Shown here piece after piece: positions 33,570 through 42,979 of a DNA stretch of 64,000 nucleotides. A model generated the notes under the pieces. It was given only the letters and a program-made list of their open reading frames with translations, searched no databases and was not told where the DNA came from. The stretch comes from Mycobacterium lacus (GTDB lineage: Bacteria > Actinomycetota > Actinomycetes > Mycobacteriales > Mycobacteriaceae): assembly GCF_010731535.1 (NCBI RefSeq), contig NZ_AP022581.1, forward strand, positions 62,001 to 126,000, read 5' to 3'. The position numbers and the translations under genes were made by a program. The stretch's first letter is position 1; the number at the start of each line of letters is the position of its first letter.

Positions 33570-34453
33570 CTCACGACGCGAGCGCGCCGCGGCTGGGGTA
33601 CGTCGGCCTGGGTAACCAGGGCGCGCCGATGGCTAAGCGCTACCTGGACTGGCCGGGCGGCCTGACGGTGTTCGATGTGCGCCCCGAGGCCATGGCCCCC
33701 TTCATCGACGGCGGCGCCACCGCCGCGGCCGCGCTGTCCGACGTCGCCGAGGCCGACATCATCGGCATCACCGTGTTCGACGACGCGCAGGTGCGCGAGG
33801 TTGTCACCGGCCAGGGGGGACTGGCCGCGCGCGCCAAGCCCGGCACCATCATCGCGATCCACTCCACCATCAGCGACACCACCGCCGTCGACCTTGCCCG
33901 CGAATTGAACCCGCGGGGCATCCACATCGTGGATGCTCCAGTCAGCGGCGGTGCGGGGGCGGCAGCCAAAGGTGAACTGGCCACGATGGTGGGTGCGGAC
34001 GACGAGACGTTCCAGAGGATCAAAGAGCCGTTCCAGCAATGGGCGTCCCTGGTTATCCACGCGGGTCAGCCGGGGGCGGGCACCAGGATGAAGCTGGCGC
34101 GCAACATGCTGACCTTCGTGTCCTACGCGGCCGCGGCCGAGGCGGAGAAGCTGGCCGAGGCAAGCGGCCTGAGCCTGCGGGCACTCGCCCAAGTGGTGCG
34201 CCACACCGATGCCCTCACCGGTGGTCCGGGGGCGATCATGTTCCGGACGACGACGGCGCCGATGCAAGCCGACGACCCGTTCCGTCCGCTGCTGGAGCAC
34301 ACCCGCGCGCTGGGGGAGAAGGATCTGGGCCTGGCGCTGGCCTTGGGCGAGGCGGTATCGGTCGACCTGCCGCTGGCCCGACTGGCGCTGCAGCGGCTGG
34401 CGATCGGCCTCGGGGTACCGCACCCGGACCCCAACCCACCTGAGGAGACGTGA
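33566..34453 (+). CDS. 3-hydroxyisobutyrate dehydrogenase-like beta-hydroxyacid dehydrogenase
   Basis: A 295-residue member of the beta-hydroxyacid dehydrogenase family, counterpart of H37Rv Rv0770. The N-terminal Rossmann motif is YVGLGNQGAPMA, the substrate loop is DAPVSGGAGAA, and the catalytic lysine lies in GTRMKLARNM. It oxidises or reduces a beta-hydroxy acid with NAD(P). ATG overlaps the preceding stop (ATGA). With the aldehyde dehydrogenase and SDR, it suggests stepwise oxidation of a small hydroxy compound. Confidence 0.93.
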   Translation: MTHDASAPRLGYVGLGNQGAPMAKRYLDWPGGLTVFDVRPEAMAPFIDGGATAAAALSDVAEADIIGITVFDDAQVREVVTGQGGLAARAKPGTIIAIHSTISDTTAVDLARELNPRGIHIVDAPVSGGAGAAAKGELATMVGADDETFQRIKEPFQQWASLVIHAGQPGAGTRMKLARNMLTFVSYAAAAEAEKLAEASGLSLRALAQVVRHTDALTGGPGAIMFRTTTAPMQADDPFRPLLEHTRALGEKDLGLALALGEAVSVDLPLARLALQRLAIGLGVPHPDPNPPEET

Positions 34454-34875
34454 TGGACGAACTGCGCCGCAAGGGCCTGGACACGATGAACCAGGTCTAC
34501 GCCTGGGACATGCCCGACATGCCGGGCGAGTACTTCGCGCTGACCGTCGACCACCTCTTCGGCAAGATCTGGACGCGTCCCGGGCTGTCGATGCGTGACC
34601 GCCGGATGGCGGTGATCGCGGTCCTCACCGCCCAGGGCCAGTCGGACCTGCTGGAGGTCCAGGTCAACGCCGTTCTGCACAACGAGGAATTCACCCTCGA
34701 CGAGTTGCGTGAGCTCGCCATTTTCATCACCCACTACGTCGGCTTCCCGCTGGGATCGAGGCTGAACAGCGCGATCGAACGGGTTGCCGCCAAGCGCAAG
34801 AAGGACGGCGCGCGGGCCGACGCGAAGGCCAATGCGGCCGAAGTCCTGGCGAAGGAGGCCGGCGAATCGGGGTAG
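34453..34875 (+). CDS. carboxymuconolactone-decarboxylase-family (AhpD-like) protein
   Basis: A 140-residue helical protein, counterpart of H37Rv Rv0771. The core RDRRMAVIAVLTAQGQ and the FITHYVGFP helix are typical of the CMD family. The peroxidase CxxC of AhpD is absent, so a decarboxylase/lactonase-like or unknown role is more likely. The ATG at 34453 (one base overlap with the previous stop) has GAGGAGA upstream. The C-terminal Lys/Ala-rich tail (RKKDGARADAKANAAEV) has a second, orphan copy near 35966-36040, beyond the inserted cdh gene. Confidence 0.9.
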   Translation: MDELRRKGLDTMNQVYAWDMPDMPGEYFALTVDHLFGKIWTRPGLSMRDRRMAVIAVLTAQGQSDLLEVQVNAVLHNEEFTLDELRELAIFITHYVGFPLGSRLNSAIERVAAKRKKDGARADAKANAAEVLAKEAGESG

Positions 34876-34971
34876 CTCGCTCCTCAGCGGCCGAGAGGGG
34901 GCGGCCGCTGGGGAGCCGGGTAAATCCGGCTGAGGTGACGTGTCGTGGCCTTCGCGCCGCGGCAAAGGGTG

Positions 34972-35853
34972 TCATCCGCTCTTGGCGATGGAGCAGTCGG
35001 GGTCTTGGAGCGTCTCGGCCGGAGCGGGCTGGTCCTCGGTTCCCTCGGCTAGCAGCAGCAAGAATCTTTCAGGCGCAACCTTTGCAAGTGCGACCGACGC
35101 ATATTCCATCTCTTTGCCGTCAGCCGTTACCTTCGTGTTGACGTCCTTGAACAGATTCTCGGATCTGAGCGCGTCGCCGCTAACCACCAAAGCTTGATAG
35201 GCGTGACCTTCCACATTGGTGGGGAGCTGGCTCCATTGAACGTATTCGGATGGATCGATGTTCTTTAGGATCGACGATAGCGTCGGCGTCGCACACGATA
35301 TGTGAATGTGCAATTGATCCTGGGTACGCGCGTTCTTCGGGTTAACTGTGAGGATTACATCCGACTCTGAAAGTAAATTATTCAGGTGCGAGGTTACGAG
35401 GAACCGGGCACGCCAGGAGTAATAGAGATAATTGGGGGTCGCTGCCTCCAGCAGGACGGGGTCTTCGATTCCCGTGATGCGAGCAAGTGGAACTAGCAGG
35501 AAGTGGTACGAACCAAAATTGGATTTGTACAAGACCGTGCCGGACTCTTCATCCACAAATATGCAGGGAGCATACGCGCCGGTACGTTGATAGCCCGCTT
35601 CGCAACGGTCGTGCACAATTTTCCACAGTGCATCACGGTCGGCCGCAGGATGATTCGGAGCCGCCGGTTTGGCTGCAACAATCGGCGGCCCAACAAGGGT
35701 CGCTATGGCCGCGGCCATCAAGACACCTCGATACACGAGCCGGCGGGCTTCGGGTAGCCTGCGGCCCACGGCTCTGGTGAGGATCCAAACAGGGCCGAAG
35801 TCGATTCGGGGCTTTAGATGCACAACGCTGCGTCCTCTGTTCGCTCGGGGCAT
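34972..35853 (-). CDS. cdh: CDP-diacylglycerol pyrophosphatase (Cdh)
   Basis: An enzyme of up to 293 residues that hydrolyses CDP-diacylglycerol to phosphatidate and CMP. The conserved blocks are [48 protein letters not shown] (HIT-like HxH active site) and [12 protein letters not shown]. An N-terminal hydrophobic segment ([18 protein letters not shown], about 44-61) would be a signal anchor. Translation could begin at ATG 35718 rather than 35853, giving a normal exported protein. The family gene I remember in H37Rv is Rv2289, elsewhere. Here it interrupts the link between the decarboxylase gene and purD, is antisense to both, and is visibly lower in G+C, all suggesting acquisition or transposition. 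Confidence 0.88.
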   Translation of the reverse strand: MPRANRGRSVVHLKPRIDFGPVWILTRAVGRRLPEARRLVYRGVLMAAAIATLVGPPIVAAKPAAPNHPAADRDALWKIVHDRCEAGYQRTGAYAPCIFVDEESGTVLYKSNFGSYHFLLVPLARITGIEDPVLLEAATPNYLYYSWRARFLVTSHLNNLLSESDVILTVNPKNARTQDQLHIHISCATPTLSSILKNIDPSEYVQWSQLPTNVEGHAYQALVVSGDALRSENLFKDVNTKVTADGKEMEYASVALAKVAPERFLLLLAEGTEDQPAPAETLQDPDCSIAKSG

Positions 35854-36194
35854 TGGGCAAGTCCTGCCGTCAGTGGCCGAGCCCCGTACCGGGTCCGCCC
35901 GATCCTAAAGCCAGGTTAGGCACGATGCCGTCGTCGAGGCGGGCGTGCACCGTCAGCCGGTGCGGGTTTGCGGCCAAGCGCAAGAAGGCCGCCGAGGGCC
36001 GCGCGCAGGCGGACACGAAGGCTGCCGTCACCGAAGTCCCCGCGCGGCAGGCCGACCAACCCAGATCGCCCTGGGGAGCCGGGCGCCCGCGGCGTCGAAC
36101 GTACGCACAAGGGCGGGGTCGGCGAATCCTCCGCCGGGTGAACACCGTCGAAGCCCTGACACCCAGACGCAGGCTCCGACTACTCTGACGTGTC
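35854..36194. repeat. intergenic region with a duplicated decarboxylase-gene 3' end
   Basis: No intact gene is seen. From about 35966 a plus-strand frame encodes AAKRKKAAEGRAQADTKAAV, a diverged copy of the C-terminal tail of the CMD gene that ends at 34875. GGGGAGCCGGG occurs in both places (34911-34920 region and 36072-36082), and GACGTGTCGTG occurs both at about 34937 and at the purD start. The cdh gene is therefore bracketed by two copies of the CMD-end-to-purD-start segment. Confidence 0.6.
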
Positions 36195-37463
36195 GTGCGC
36201 GTCCTGGTGATCGGTTCCGGTGCCCGTGAGCATGCCCTGCTCTTGGCGCTGAGCAGGGACCCGCAGGTCAGGGGACTGATCATCGCGCCGGGCAACGCGG
36301 GCACGGCGCGGCTGGCCGAGCAGCACGACGTCGACATCACCTCCGGTGAGGACGTCGTCGCCCTGGCTCGCGAGGTCGGGGCCGACATGGTGGTCATCGG
36401 TCCCGAGGTACCACTGGTGCTCGGGGTGGCCGACGCCGTGCGCGCCGCCGGCATCGTGTGCTTCGGGCCCAGCAAGGACGCGGCGCGCATCGAAGGCTCC
36501 AAGGCGTTCGCCAAAGAGGTCATGGCGGCGGCCGGTGTGCGGACCGCCAAGAGCGAAATCGTGGACAACCCGGCGCATTTGGACGCGGTGCTGGATCGGT
36601 TCGGGCCGCCCTCCGGTGACCCGGCCTGGGTGGTGAAAGACGATCGCCTGGCCGCCGGCAAGGGCGTGGTGGTGACGCCGGACCGCGACGTCGCGCGCGC
36701 CCACGCCGCCGGGCTGCTCGAGGCCGGGCACCCGGTGCTGCTGGAGTCCTATCTCGACGGCCCCGAGGTGTCGTTGTTCTGCGTCGTCGACGGCCAAACC
36801 GTGGTGCCGCTGCTGCCGGCGCAGGACTTCAAGCGTGTCGGAGAGGGCGACACCGGACCCAACACGGGCGGCATGGGCGCCTATGCGCCGTTGCCCTGGT
36901 TGCCCAACGACATGTACCGGCACGTGGTCGGCCAGATCGTCGAACCCGTTGCGGGCGAACTGGTTCGGCGTGGCAGCCCGTTCTGTGGATTGTTGTATGT
37001 TGGTCTGGCGATCACCGCCGACGGGCCGGCGGTCGTCGAGTTCAATTGCCGCTTCGGCGATCCGGAGACGCAGGCCGTGCTGGCGCTGCTCGATTCACCG
37101 CTCGGGCAGCTTCTGTATGCGGCGGGCACCGGGGAGTTGGCCAGCTTCGGCGAGTTGCGCTGGCGCGATGGTGCGGCCGTGACGGTGGTGTTGGCGGCCG
37201 AAAACTATCCCGGGCGCCCGCGGGTCGGTGATGTCGTCGTCGGTTCGGAAGCCGAGGGGGTGCTGCACGCCGGCACCGCCCGGCGCGACGACGGCGCGAT
37301 CGTCTCGTCGGGCGGTCGAGTGCTCTCGGTGGTGGGCACCGGCCCCGACCTGTCCGCCGCGCGCTCGCGGGCGTATGACATTCTCGGTTCAATCCGATTG
37401 CCTGGCAGCCATTTCCGAAGGGACATCGGATTGCTGGCGGCCGAGGGCAAGATCAGCGTTTAG
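36195..37463 (+). CDS. purD: phosphoribosylamine-glycine ligase (GAR synthetase)
   Basis: A 422-residue ATP-grasp enzyme making glycinamide ribonucleotide, the second step of purine synthesis. The N-terminal [13 protein letters not shown], the ATP-grasp lid [20 protein letters not shown], the signature [21 protein letters not shown] and RFGDPETQ are intact. The GTG at 36195 starts within TGTCGTGCGC. It is convergent with ggtA (6 bp between stops). Other purine genes in the window (purB, purC, purS, purQ) are dispersed over 18 kb. Confidence 0.97.
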   Translation: MRVLVIGSGAREHALLLALSRDPQVRGLIIAPGNAGTARLAEQHDVDITSGEDVVALAREVGADMVVIGPEVPLVLGVADAVRAAGIVCFGPSKDAARIEGSKAFAKEVMAAAGVRTAKSEIVDNPAHLDAVLDRFGPPSGDPAWVVKDDRLAAGKGVVVTPDRDVARAHAAGLLEAGHPVLLESYLDGPEVSLFCVVDGQTVVPLLPAQDFKRVGEGDTGPNTGGMGAYAPLPWLPNDMYRHVVGQIVEPVAGELVRRGSPFCGLLYVGLAITADGPAVVEFNCRFGDPETQAVLALLDSPLGQLLYAAGTGELASFGELRWRDGAAVTVVLAAENYPGRPRVGDVVVGSEAEGVLHAGTARRDDGAIVSSGGRVLSVVGTGPDLSAARSRAYDILGSIRLPGSHFRRDIGLLAAEGKISV

Positions 37464-37469
37464 GACGCC

Positions 37470-39053
37470 TCAGAACGCTGCGGCTTGGCCGTCCCGGCGT
37501 GGATCACTGGCCGCGAGATACCCGTCGTCGAGCCGCCAGATGGCCTGGCAGCTGCCGAACTGGCTGTAGTCGCCAACGGAGACCAGGTCGTGCCCGCGCC
37601 GGCGCAGTTCCTCGAGCGTGGACGGCGGGAAACCCTGCTCGCAGCTGACCTGCAAACCCTGCACCCAGCGGAACCGGGGGCCGTCGCAGGCCGCCTGCGG
37701 GTTCTGGCCATAGTCGGCGATGCGCACCACCACCTGCACGTGGCCCTGCGGTTGCATCGGGCCGCCCATCACCCCGAAGCTCATCACCGGTGTGCCGTCC
37801 TTGGTCACAAAGCCGGGAATTATCGTGTGAAAAGGACGCTTGTTCGGCCCGACTCGGTTCGGATGTCCTCGTGTCGCAACGAAATTGGTGCCACGGTTTT
37901 GCAGCGAGATGCCAGTGCCTCCGACCACCACCCCGGAGCCGAACCCCAGGTAGTTCGACTGGATCATCGACACCATCAACCCCGAGGCGTCGGCGGCGGT
38001 GAGATACACGGTGCCGCCCTTCGGGCTTCCGGCATACGCCGGTTTGGCCCTTGCCCGATCGATCAGCGCGGCGCGCTGCTTCAGGTACTCCGCATCGAGC
38101 AGGTGTTCCGGGCGCACCGGCATGTGGTCGAGGTCGGCGACGTAGGCCTGTGCGTCGGCGAAGGCGAGCTTAAGGGCCTCGATCTGCAAGTGCACGCTGT
38201 CGGCGGAATCGACCGGGTACGAGGACATGTCGAACTGCTCGAGGATCCCGAGCGCCATCAATGCGACGATCCCTTGGCCGTTGGGCGGTATCTCGTGGAC
38301 GGTGTACTCGCGGTAGGTTCCGTCGATGGTGCCGACCCAGTCGGCACGATGGGCAGCGAGGTCGCTGGCGCGCATGACGCCGCCGTTGGCCGCCGCGTGC
38401 GCCTCGAGTTTCGCCGCCAGCTCTCCGCGGTAGAACGCCTCGCCGTTGCTGGCCGCGATCTTCTCTAGTGTGGTCGCGTGGTCGGGAAACCTGAACTGCT
38501 CACCGGGTTTTGGCGCGCGCCCACCGGGCATGAACGCATCGGCGAACCCGGGCTGGCGTTCGAACAGCGGCACCTGTGCCGCCCATTGCTCCGCAACGGT
38601 TGGCGAGACCAGAAATCCGTTGCGGCCGTACGAGATAGCCGGCTCGAATAGCCTTTCGAACGGGAGCCTTCCAAACGTGGCGTGCAGCTCGGCCCATGCC
38701 GACACGGCGCCGGGCACGGTCACCGAGTTCCACCCGACTGCGGGAACAGCGTTGCCGCCGAAATACTCTGGCGTCCACGCCGCGGGCGAGCGGCCCGACG
38801 CGTTCAATCCGTGCAGTTGCTCACCGTCCCAGACGATCGCGAAGGCGTCCGAGCCGATGCCGTTGGATACCGGTTCCACCAGGGTGAGGGTGACCGCGGT
38901 GGCGATGGCCGCATCGACCGCGTTCCCGCCCCCCGCGAGCATCCGAAGACCCGCTTGGGCGGCCAGCGGTTGTGACGTGCAGACAACGTTGGCCGCCAGG
39001 ACGGGCTTGCGCGGCCAGGCGTAGGGGAGGCTCCAGTCGAAAGATGCGGTCAT
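37470..39053 (-). CDS. ggtA: gamma-glutamyltransferase / cephalosporin acylase-family Ntn hydrolase
   Basis: A 527-residue Ntn hydrolase, counterpart of H37Rv GgtA (Rv0773c). The autoproteolytic nucleophile is Thr in GGTVYLTAADASG, giving a large and a small chain after self-cleavage. The glycine-rich GGPMQPQGHVQ and the N-terminal LRMLAGGGNAVDAAIA block are conserved. No signal peptide is evident, unlike E. coli Ggt. It may act on glutathione-like or mycothiol-related amides, but the substrate is not established. Confidence 0.92.
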   Translation of the reverse strand: MTASFDWSLPYAWPRKPVLAANVVCTSQPLAAQAGLRMLAGGGNAVDAAIATAVTLTLVEPVSNGIGSDAFAIVWDGEQLHGLNASGRSPAAWTPEYFGGNAVPAVGWNSVTVPGAVSAWAELHATFGRLPFERLFEPAISYGRNGFLVSPTVAEQWAAQVPLFERQPGFADAFMPGGRAPKPGEQFRFPDHATTLEKIAASNGEAFYRGELAAKLEAHAAANGGVMRASDLAAHRADWVGTIDGTYREYTVHEIPPNGQGIVALMALGILEQFDMSSYPVDSADSVHLQIEALKLAFADAQAYVADLDHMPVRPEHLLDAEYLKQRAALIDRARAKPAYAGSPKGGTVYLTAADASGLMVSMIQSNYLGFGSGVVVGGTGISLQNRGTNFVATRGHPNRVGPNKRPFHTIIPGFVTKDGTPVMSFGVMGGPMQPQGHVQVVVRIADYGQNPQAACDGPRFRWVQGLQVSCEQGFPPSTLEELRRRGHDLVSVGDYSQFGSCQAIWRLDDGYLAASDPRRDGQAAAF

Positions 39054-39067
39054 CGTCGCAAGTCTGC

Positions 39068-39979
39068 CTAGGCCGTCAGCAACGGCGCCATCCAGGTCAA
39101 CTCGGCCGGCAGCTGCGAGGTCCAGAACCCCGCGCCGTGCCCGCCGGGTGAGAAGCCACCCGCGGGCGGGTTGGGCAGGGAGGCGATGAACTGCTTCGTC
39201 GCGGCGTAGAACGGATCGCCATCACCGCAATCCACGCGGATCGGGATCGACGCCAGCGCCGGCATCCCGAACACCGAGTTCGCCGCGAAGTCGTCGGCGC
39301 CGTCGAACGCGCCGGGTGCGGCCGCGCCGGGGGAGAGCCACAGCGCCGGGCTCACCGCACAGATCGCCGCGGTGCGCGCGGGCCCCAGCCGGCCGCCGAG
39401 CAGCAGTGCGCCGTAGCCGCCCATCGACCAGCCCAAGAACGCCACCCGCGAGGTGTCCAGACCCTGGGTGTCCAGCAGCGGGATGAGCTCGTCCAGCACC
39501 ATGGCCCCCGTGTCCTCGCCGGACGCGCGCCGGTGCCAATAGCTCCCGCCCCCGTCGACGGCGACCACCGCAAACGGTGGCAACCCGGCGTTGACGGCCT
39601 GCGCCAGGCCCTGTTCGACGCCGCCCTCCAGCACGCCGGACGCGCTACCTCCCAGGCCGTGCAGCGCGATTATCGGCCGTAACGCCTTGGTCTGGCCCGG
39701 TGGGCGCGCGATGCCCCAAGCGGTTGATTTGCCACCGCGCGCCGCCGACACGAACGATCCCGTAACCATGGTGGGCGCCGCCTGAGCCGGCGGGGCCGGG
39801 TCGAGCGGCGGTGCCGGCGGTTTCAACGGAACAGCGGTGCCAGTCGCCGGCGCGGGCATGGCGTGTGATGTTCGCGGCTGAAACAGCATGTCGAGCGCAT
39901 ATGCCCCGAACGCGCCGAAAGCCGCGCTGGCACCGAGGCCGAGCACGGCGCGGCGGCTCAAGTCTGGCATGCGGGTCAT
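39068..39979 (-). CDS. Tat-exported esterase-like alpha/beta hydrolase
   Basis: A 303-residue protein, counterpart of H37Rv Rv0774c. A twin-arginine signal is visible (LSRRAVLGLGASAAFGA, residues 7-23), followed by a Pro/Ala-rich linker and a serine hydrolase of the esterase-D/PHB-depolymerase/mycolyl-esterase type with nucleophile GWSMGGYGALL and catalytic His in GGHGAGFWT. It likely acts in the cell envelope on esters or lipids. The ATG at 39979 is taken; another ATG is directly upstream. It diverges from a tetR gene, with a 25-bp inverted repeat in the gap. Confidence 0.9.
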   Translation of the reverse strand: MTRMPDLSRRAVLGLGASAAFGAFGAYALDMLFQPRTSHAMPAPATGTAVPLKPPAPPLDPAPPAQAAPTMVTGSFVSAARGGKSTAWGIARPPGQTKALRPIIALHGLGGSASGVLEGGVEQGLAQAVNAGLPPFAVVAVDGGGSYWHRRASGEDTGAMVLDELIPLLDTQGLDTSRVAFLGWSMGGYGALLLGGRLGPARTAAICAVSPALWLSPGAAAPGAFDGADDFAANSVFGMPALASIPIRVDCGDGDPFYAATKQFIASLPNPPAGGFSPGGHGAGFWTSQLPAELTWMAPLLTA

Positions 39980-39982
39980 CAT

Positions 39983-40007
39983 GCCATGGACGTTTGGCCA
40001 AAATGGC
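39983..40007 (+). promoter_or_regulatory. inverted repeat between the esterase and tetR genes
   Basis: The centre TTTGGCCAAA (39993-40002) is a perfect 10-bp palindrome, and GCCAT (39983-39987) and ATGGC (40003-40007) form outer arms at unequal distance. It fills the gap between the divergent starts, 31 bp from the GTG of the TetR gene, and is a candidate operator for that regulator. Confidence 0.5.
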
Positions 40008-40037
40008 AATGCAGTACCACTTTGACTGGCAGCATGT

Positions 40038-40661
40038 GTGGGCGTGACGGCAGCAGTTACTCCAAAAGGAGAACGTCGGCGGTACGCGCTAGTGAGCGCT
40101 GCCGCCGAGCTGCTTGGCGAAGGCGGGTTCGAGGCGGTGCGGCACCGGGCGGTCGCCCGGCGGGCGGGCCTGCCATTGGCATCGACCACCTATTACTTCT
40201 CGTCGCTCGACGATCTGATCGCCCGCGCGGTCGAACACGTCGGGATGCTCGAGGTGGCGCAGCTACGGGCCAGGGTCAACACCCTGTCCCGGCGGCGTCG
40301 CGGGCCCGAGACCACCGCGGAGGTGCTGGTCGACCTGCTGGTGGGGGATGTGTCCGGTCCGGGGCTTGCCGAGCAGTTGATCTCGCGCTACGAACGCCAC
40401 ATTGCCTGTACCCGCCTGCCCGCGCTGCGCGAAACCATGCGGCGCAACTTGCGGCAGCGCGCCGAAGCGGTCGGGGAGGCCATAGAACGATCAGGGCGAT
40501 CGGTCCATATCGAACTGGTGTGCACGCTGATCTGCGCGGTCGACGGATCGGTGGTCTCCGCGCTGGTCGAAGGGCGCGATCCCCGTTCGGCCGCGCTGAT
40601 GACGTTGATCGACCTCATCGACGTGCTCGCACCGGTCGATCAGCGGCCGGTGCGGGTCTGA
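40038..40661 (+). CDS. TetR-family regulator
   Basis: A 207-residue TetR regulator, counterpart of H37Rv Rv0775. The DNA-binding helix-turn-helix is AVRHRAVARRAGLPLASTTYYF (about 36-57, split here by a short turn). GTG at 40038 is taken; a GTG 6 bp later is possible. It diverges from the Tat esterase and may control it. The last 47 bp overlap the convergent DUF429 gene, tail to tail. Confidence 0.88.
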   Translation: MGVTAAVTPKGERRRYALVSAAAELLGEGGFEAVRHRAVARRAGLPLASTTYYFSSLDDLIARAVEHVGMLEVAQLRARVNTLSRRRRGPETTAEVLVDLLVGDVSGPGLAEQLISRYERHIACTRLPALRETMRRNLRQRAEAVGEAIERSGRSVHIELVCTLICAVDGSVVSALVEGRDPRSAALMTLIDLIDVLAPVDQRPVRV

Positions 40662-41403
40662 CTGGAAGTAAATCCGTCGGCAGCGTCGGCGTAACGACGT
40701 ACCCGGTGGCGATGTCCCCGTAGATCGTGACGTCGGACGGGCGGCGCTCGGCGTACAGCGCCACATAGGCACAGACCACGGCGTCGACCGGGTCTTCGGC
40801 GCGGCGGAGATCGCTTTTGCGGCGCGCGGTCACCACCTGCCGGCGCAACTCCACCCAGGCATCGAGGTTTGCGACGTGCAGCGGCACTGAGCCGTGCGCG
40901 AGGCCCTCCACGCCGTCCATCAGCCGCAGCAGCTCCGATTTGAGCTGGTGAACGTCACGGCCCGGCTTGGCCTTGTACTTCAGCGTGCGCGCCAGCCGGA
41001 ACAGCACCACCGTCGCCGGATGCGGGTAGACCTCGATGGCGCGCCGCGTCGCGGACGAGAAGGGGTTCAGGTCCAAGTCCAGCGCGCGAGCCAAGTGTGC
41101 GCCACGCGAGCCTTGTGCGAACTCGGGCCTGCCGGTGTTAGCGGGGTGTGCTCCGGCTTCGAACCTGCGGAAGTCACGGTTCAGCGCGGTCTCCGCCGGG
41201 CGCTGGCCGCCCGCGTTGGCCACCACCAGCGGCGCGTCGAACGCGACCACGCAATCGCCCTGCACGTACGGCCACAACGCCGCCAGCACGTCGGCGTCGT
41301 CGCGGGTCGCGCCGACACCCAGCAAAGCGCCGTCAGCGTCGACCACCGCGACACCGGTCGGTCGCCGACCGGCCCAGGCGAGGTCCACGCCGACGAAGTA
41401 CAC
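40615..41403 (-). CDS. DUF429-family protein (RNase H-like fold)
   Basis: A protein of about 262 residues, counterpart of H37Rv Rv0776c. It begins VYFVGVDLAWAGRRPTGVAVVD, an actin/RNase H-like N-terminal strand-Asp motif, with a second acidic block VVAFDAPLV, then IEVYPHPA and EDPVDAVVCAYVALYA. These acidic residues suggest a metal-dependent nuclease-like fold. No activity is known to me. GTG at 41403 matches the expected length; GTG at 41421 would add six residues. It overlaps the convergent tetR by 47 bp and diverges from purB. Confidence 0.83.
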   Translation of the reverse strand: MYFVGVDLAWAGRRPTGVAVVDADGALLGVGATRDDADVLAALWPYVQGDCVVAFDAPLVVANAGGQRPAETALNRDFRRFEAGAHPANTGRPEFAQGSRGAHLARALDLDLNPFSSATRRAIEVYPHPATVVLFRLARTLKYKAKPGRDVHQLKSELLRLMDGVEGLAHGSVPLHVANLDAWVELRRQVVTARRKSDLRRAEDPVDAVVCAYVALYAERRPSDVTIYGDIATGYVVTPTLPTDLLPVRPAPAADRPVRARR

Positions 41404-41551
41404 CGGGCCAGGGTATGACACGGGAGCAGCGCCGCGGCCGCGCGGCAGCCGCGAGCGTAACACCACTGCGAGGTGCCGCCCCGCCCGATTCTTCGCAGTG
41501 GCGTACGCTCGGCGACCACGCACGTGGGCCGCGACCGTAAGCTGTGTTTTT

Positions 41552-42979
41552 GTGAGCATTCCGAACGTCCTGGCCGCCCGGTACGCCAGCGCCGAGATGG
41601 TCGCGATTTGGTCGCCCGAGGCCAAGGTGGTCGCGGAGCGTCGACTGTGGCTGGCGGTGCTGCGGGCCCAGGCCGAGCTGGGGGTAGACGTTCCCTCCGA
41701 AGCGATCGGCGACTACGAGCGGGTGCTCGAGGATGTCGATCTGGCATCGATCGCGGCCCGCGAACGCGTGCTGCGCCACGATGTCAAAGCTCGCATCGAG
41801 GAATTCAACGCGCTGGCCGGTCACGAGCACGTGCACAAGGGGATGACGAGCCGCGACCTGACCGAGAACGTGGAGCAGTTGCAGATTCGGCGTTCGCTGG
41901 AACTGGTCTTCTCACACGGGGTGGCGGTGGTCGCGCGGCTCGCCGAGCGGGCAGTGGCCAATCGCGATCTGGTCATGGCCGGCCGCAGCCACAACGTCGC
42001 CGCGCAAGCCACCACGTTGGGCAAGCGGTTCGCCTCCGCGGCGCAGGAGACGCTGATCGCGTTGACCCGGCTGCGCGAGTTGATCGACCGCTATCCGCTG
42101 CGTGGCATCAAGGGCCCGATGGGCACCGCCCAGGACATGCTCGACCTCCTGGGCGGCAGAAAACAAGGGGCCGCCAGACTCGCCGAACTGGAACGCCTCA
42201 TCGCTGAATTTCTGGGCTTTGCAACGGTTTTGACCAGCGTCGGACAGGTATACCCACGGTCGCTGGACCACGACGTGGTCTCCGCGCTGGTGCAGCTCGG
42301 CGCGGGACCGTCGTCGCTGGCACACACCATCCGCCTGATGGCCGGGCACGAACTCGTCACCGAGGGTTTCGCGCCGGGCCAGGTCGGGTCGTCGGCCATG
42401 CCGCACAAGATGAACACCCGCAGCTGCGAACGGGTCAACGGGCTGCAGGTGGTGCTCCGCGGATACGCATCGATGGCGGCCGAACTGGCCGGCGCGCAAT
42501 GGAACGAGGGCGACGTCTTCTGCTCGGTGGTGCGCCGGGTCGCGTTGCCGGACAGCTTCTTCGCCATCGACGGGCAGATCGAGACGTTCTTGACGGTGCT
42601 CGACGAGTTCGGCGCCTACCCGGCGGTGATCCAGCGCGAGCTGGACCGCTATCTGCCGTTCTTGGCCACCACCAAGGTGTTGATCGCGGCGGTGCGCGCG
42701 GGCATGGGTCGCGAGTCCGCACATCACGTGATCCGCGAGCACGCGGTGGCGACGGCACTGGCCATGCGCGAACGCGGCGCCGAACCCGACCTGCTGGACC
42801 GGTTGGCCGCCGATCCCCGGCTGCCGCTGGACCGTGCCGCACTGGACGCCGCGCTGGCCGACAAGACCGCGTTCACCGGTGCCGCCGGCGAGCAAGTGGA
42901 CGAGGTGGCCGCGATGGTGGACACACTGGTGGGCCGCTATCCGGAGGCGGCCAAGTACACCCCAGGAGCGATCCTGTGA
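41552..42979 (+). CDS. purB: adenylosuccinate lyase
   Basis: A 475-residue fumarase/aspartase-superfamily lyase. It eliminates fumarate from SAICAR and from adenylosuccinate, so it serves both the shared purine pathway and the AMP branch. The superfamily signature is [10 protein letters not shown] with the catalytic Ser loop. The other active-site blocks, [12 protein letters not shown] and [16 protein letters not shown], are intact. GTG at 41552 gives [11 protein letters not shown]. Longer frames upstream are shadows of the divergent DUF429 gene. Its stop overlaps the cyp126 start. Confidence 0.97.
   Translation: MSIPNVLAARYASAEMVAIWSPEAKVVAERRLWLAVLRAQAELGVDVPSEAIGDYERVLEDVDLASIAARERVLRHDVKARIEEFNALAGHEHVHKGMTSRDLTENVEQLQIRRSLELVFSHGVAVVARLAERAVANRDLVMAGRSHNVAAQATTLGKRFASAAQETLIALTRLRELIDRYPLRGIKGPMGTAQDMLDLLGGRKQGAARLAELERLIAEFLGFATVLTSVGQVYPRSLDHDVVSALVQLGAGPSSLAHTIRLMAGHELVTEGFAPGQVGSSAMPHKMNTRSCERVNGLQVVLRGYASMAAELAGAQWNEGDVFCSVVRRVALPDSFFAIDGQIETFLTVLDEFGAYPAVIQRELDRYLPFLATTKVLIAAVRAGMGRESAHHVIREHAVATALAMRERGAEPDLLDRLAADPRLPLDRAALDAALADKTAFTGAAGEQVDEVAAMVDTLVGRYPEAAKYTPGAIL

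Noticed and set aside
35487..35908. Plus-strand open frames opposite cdh
   Set aside because: No ribosome sites or motifs; the minus-strand frame carries all conserved Cdh blocks.
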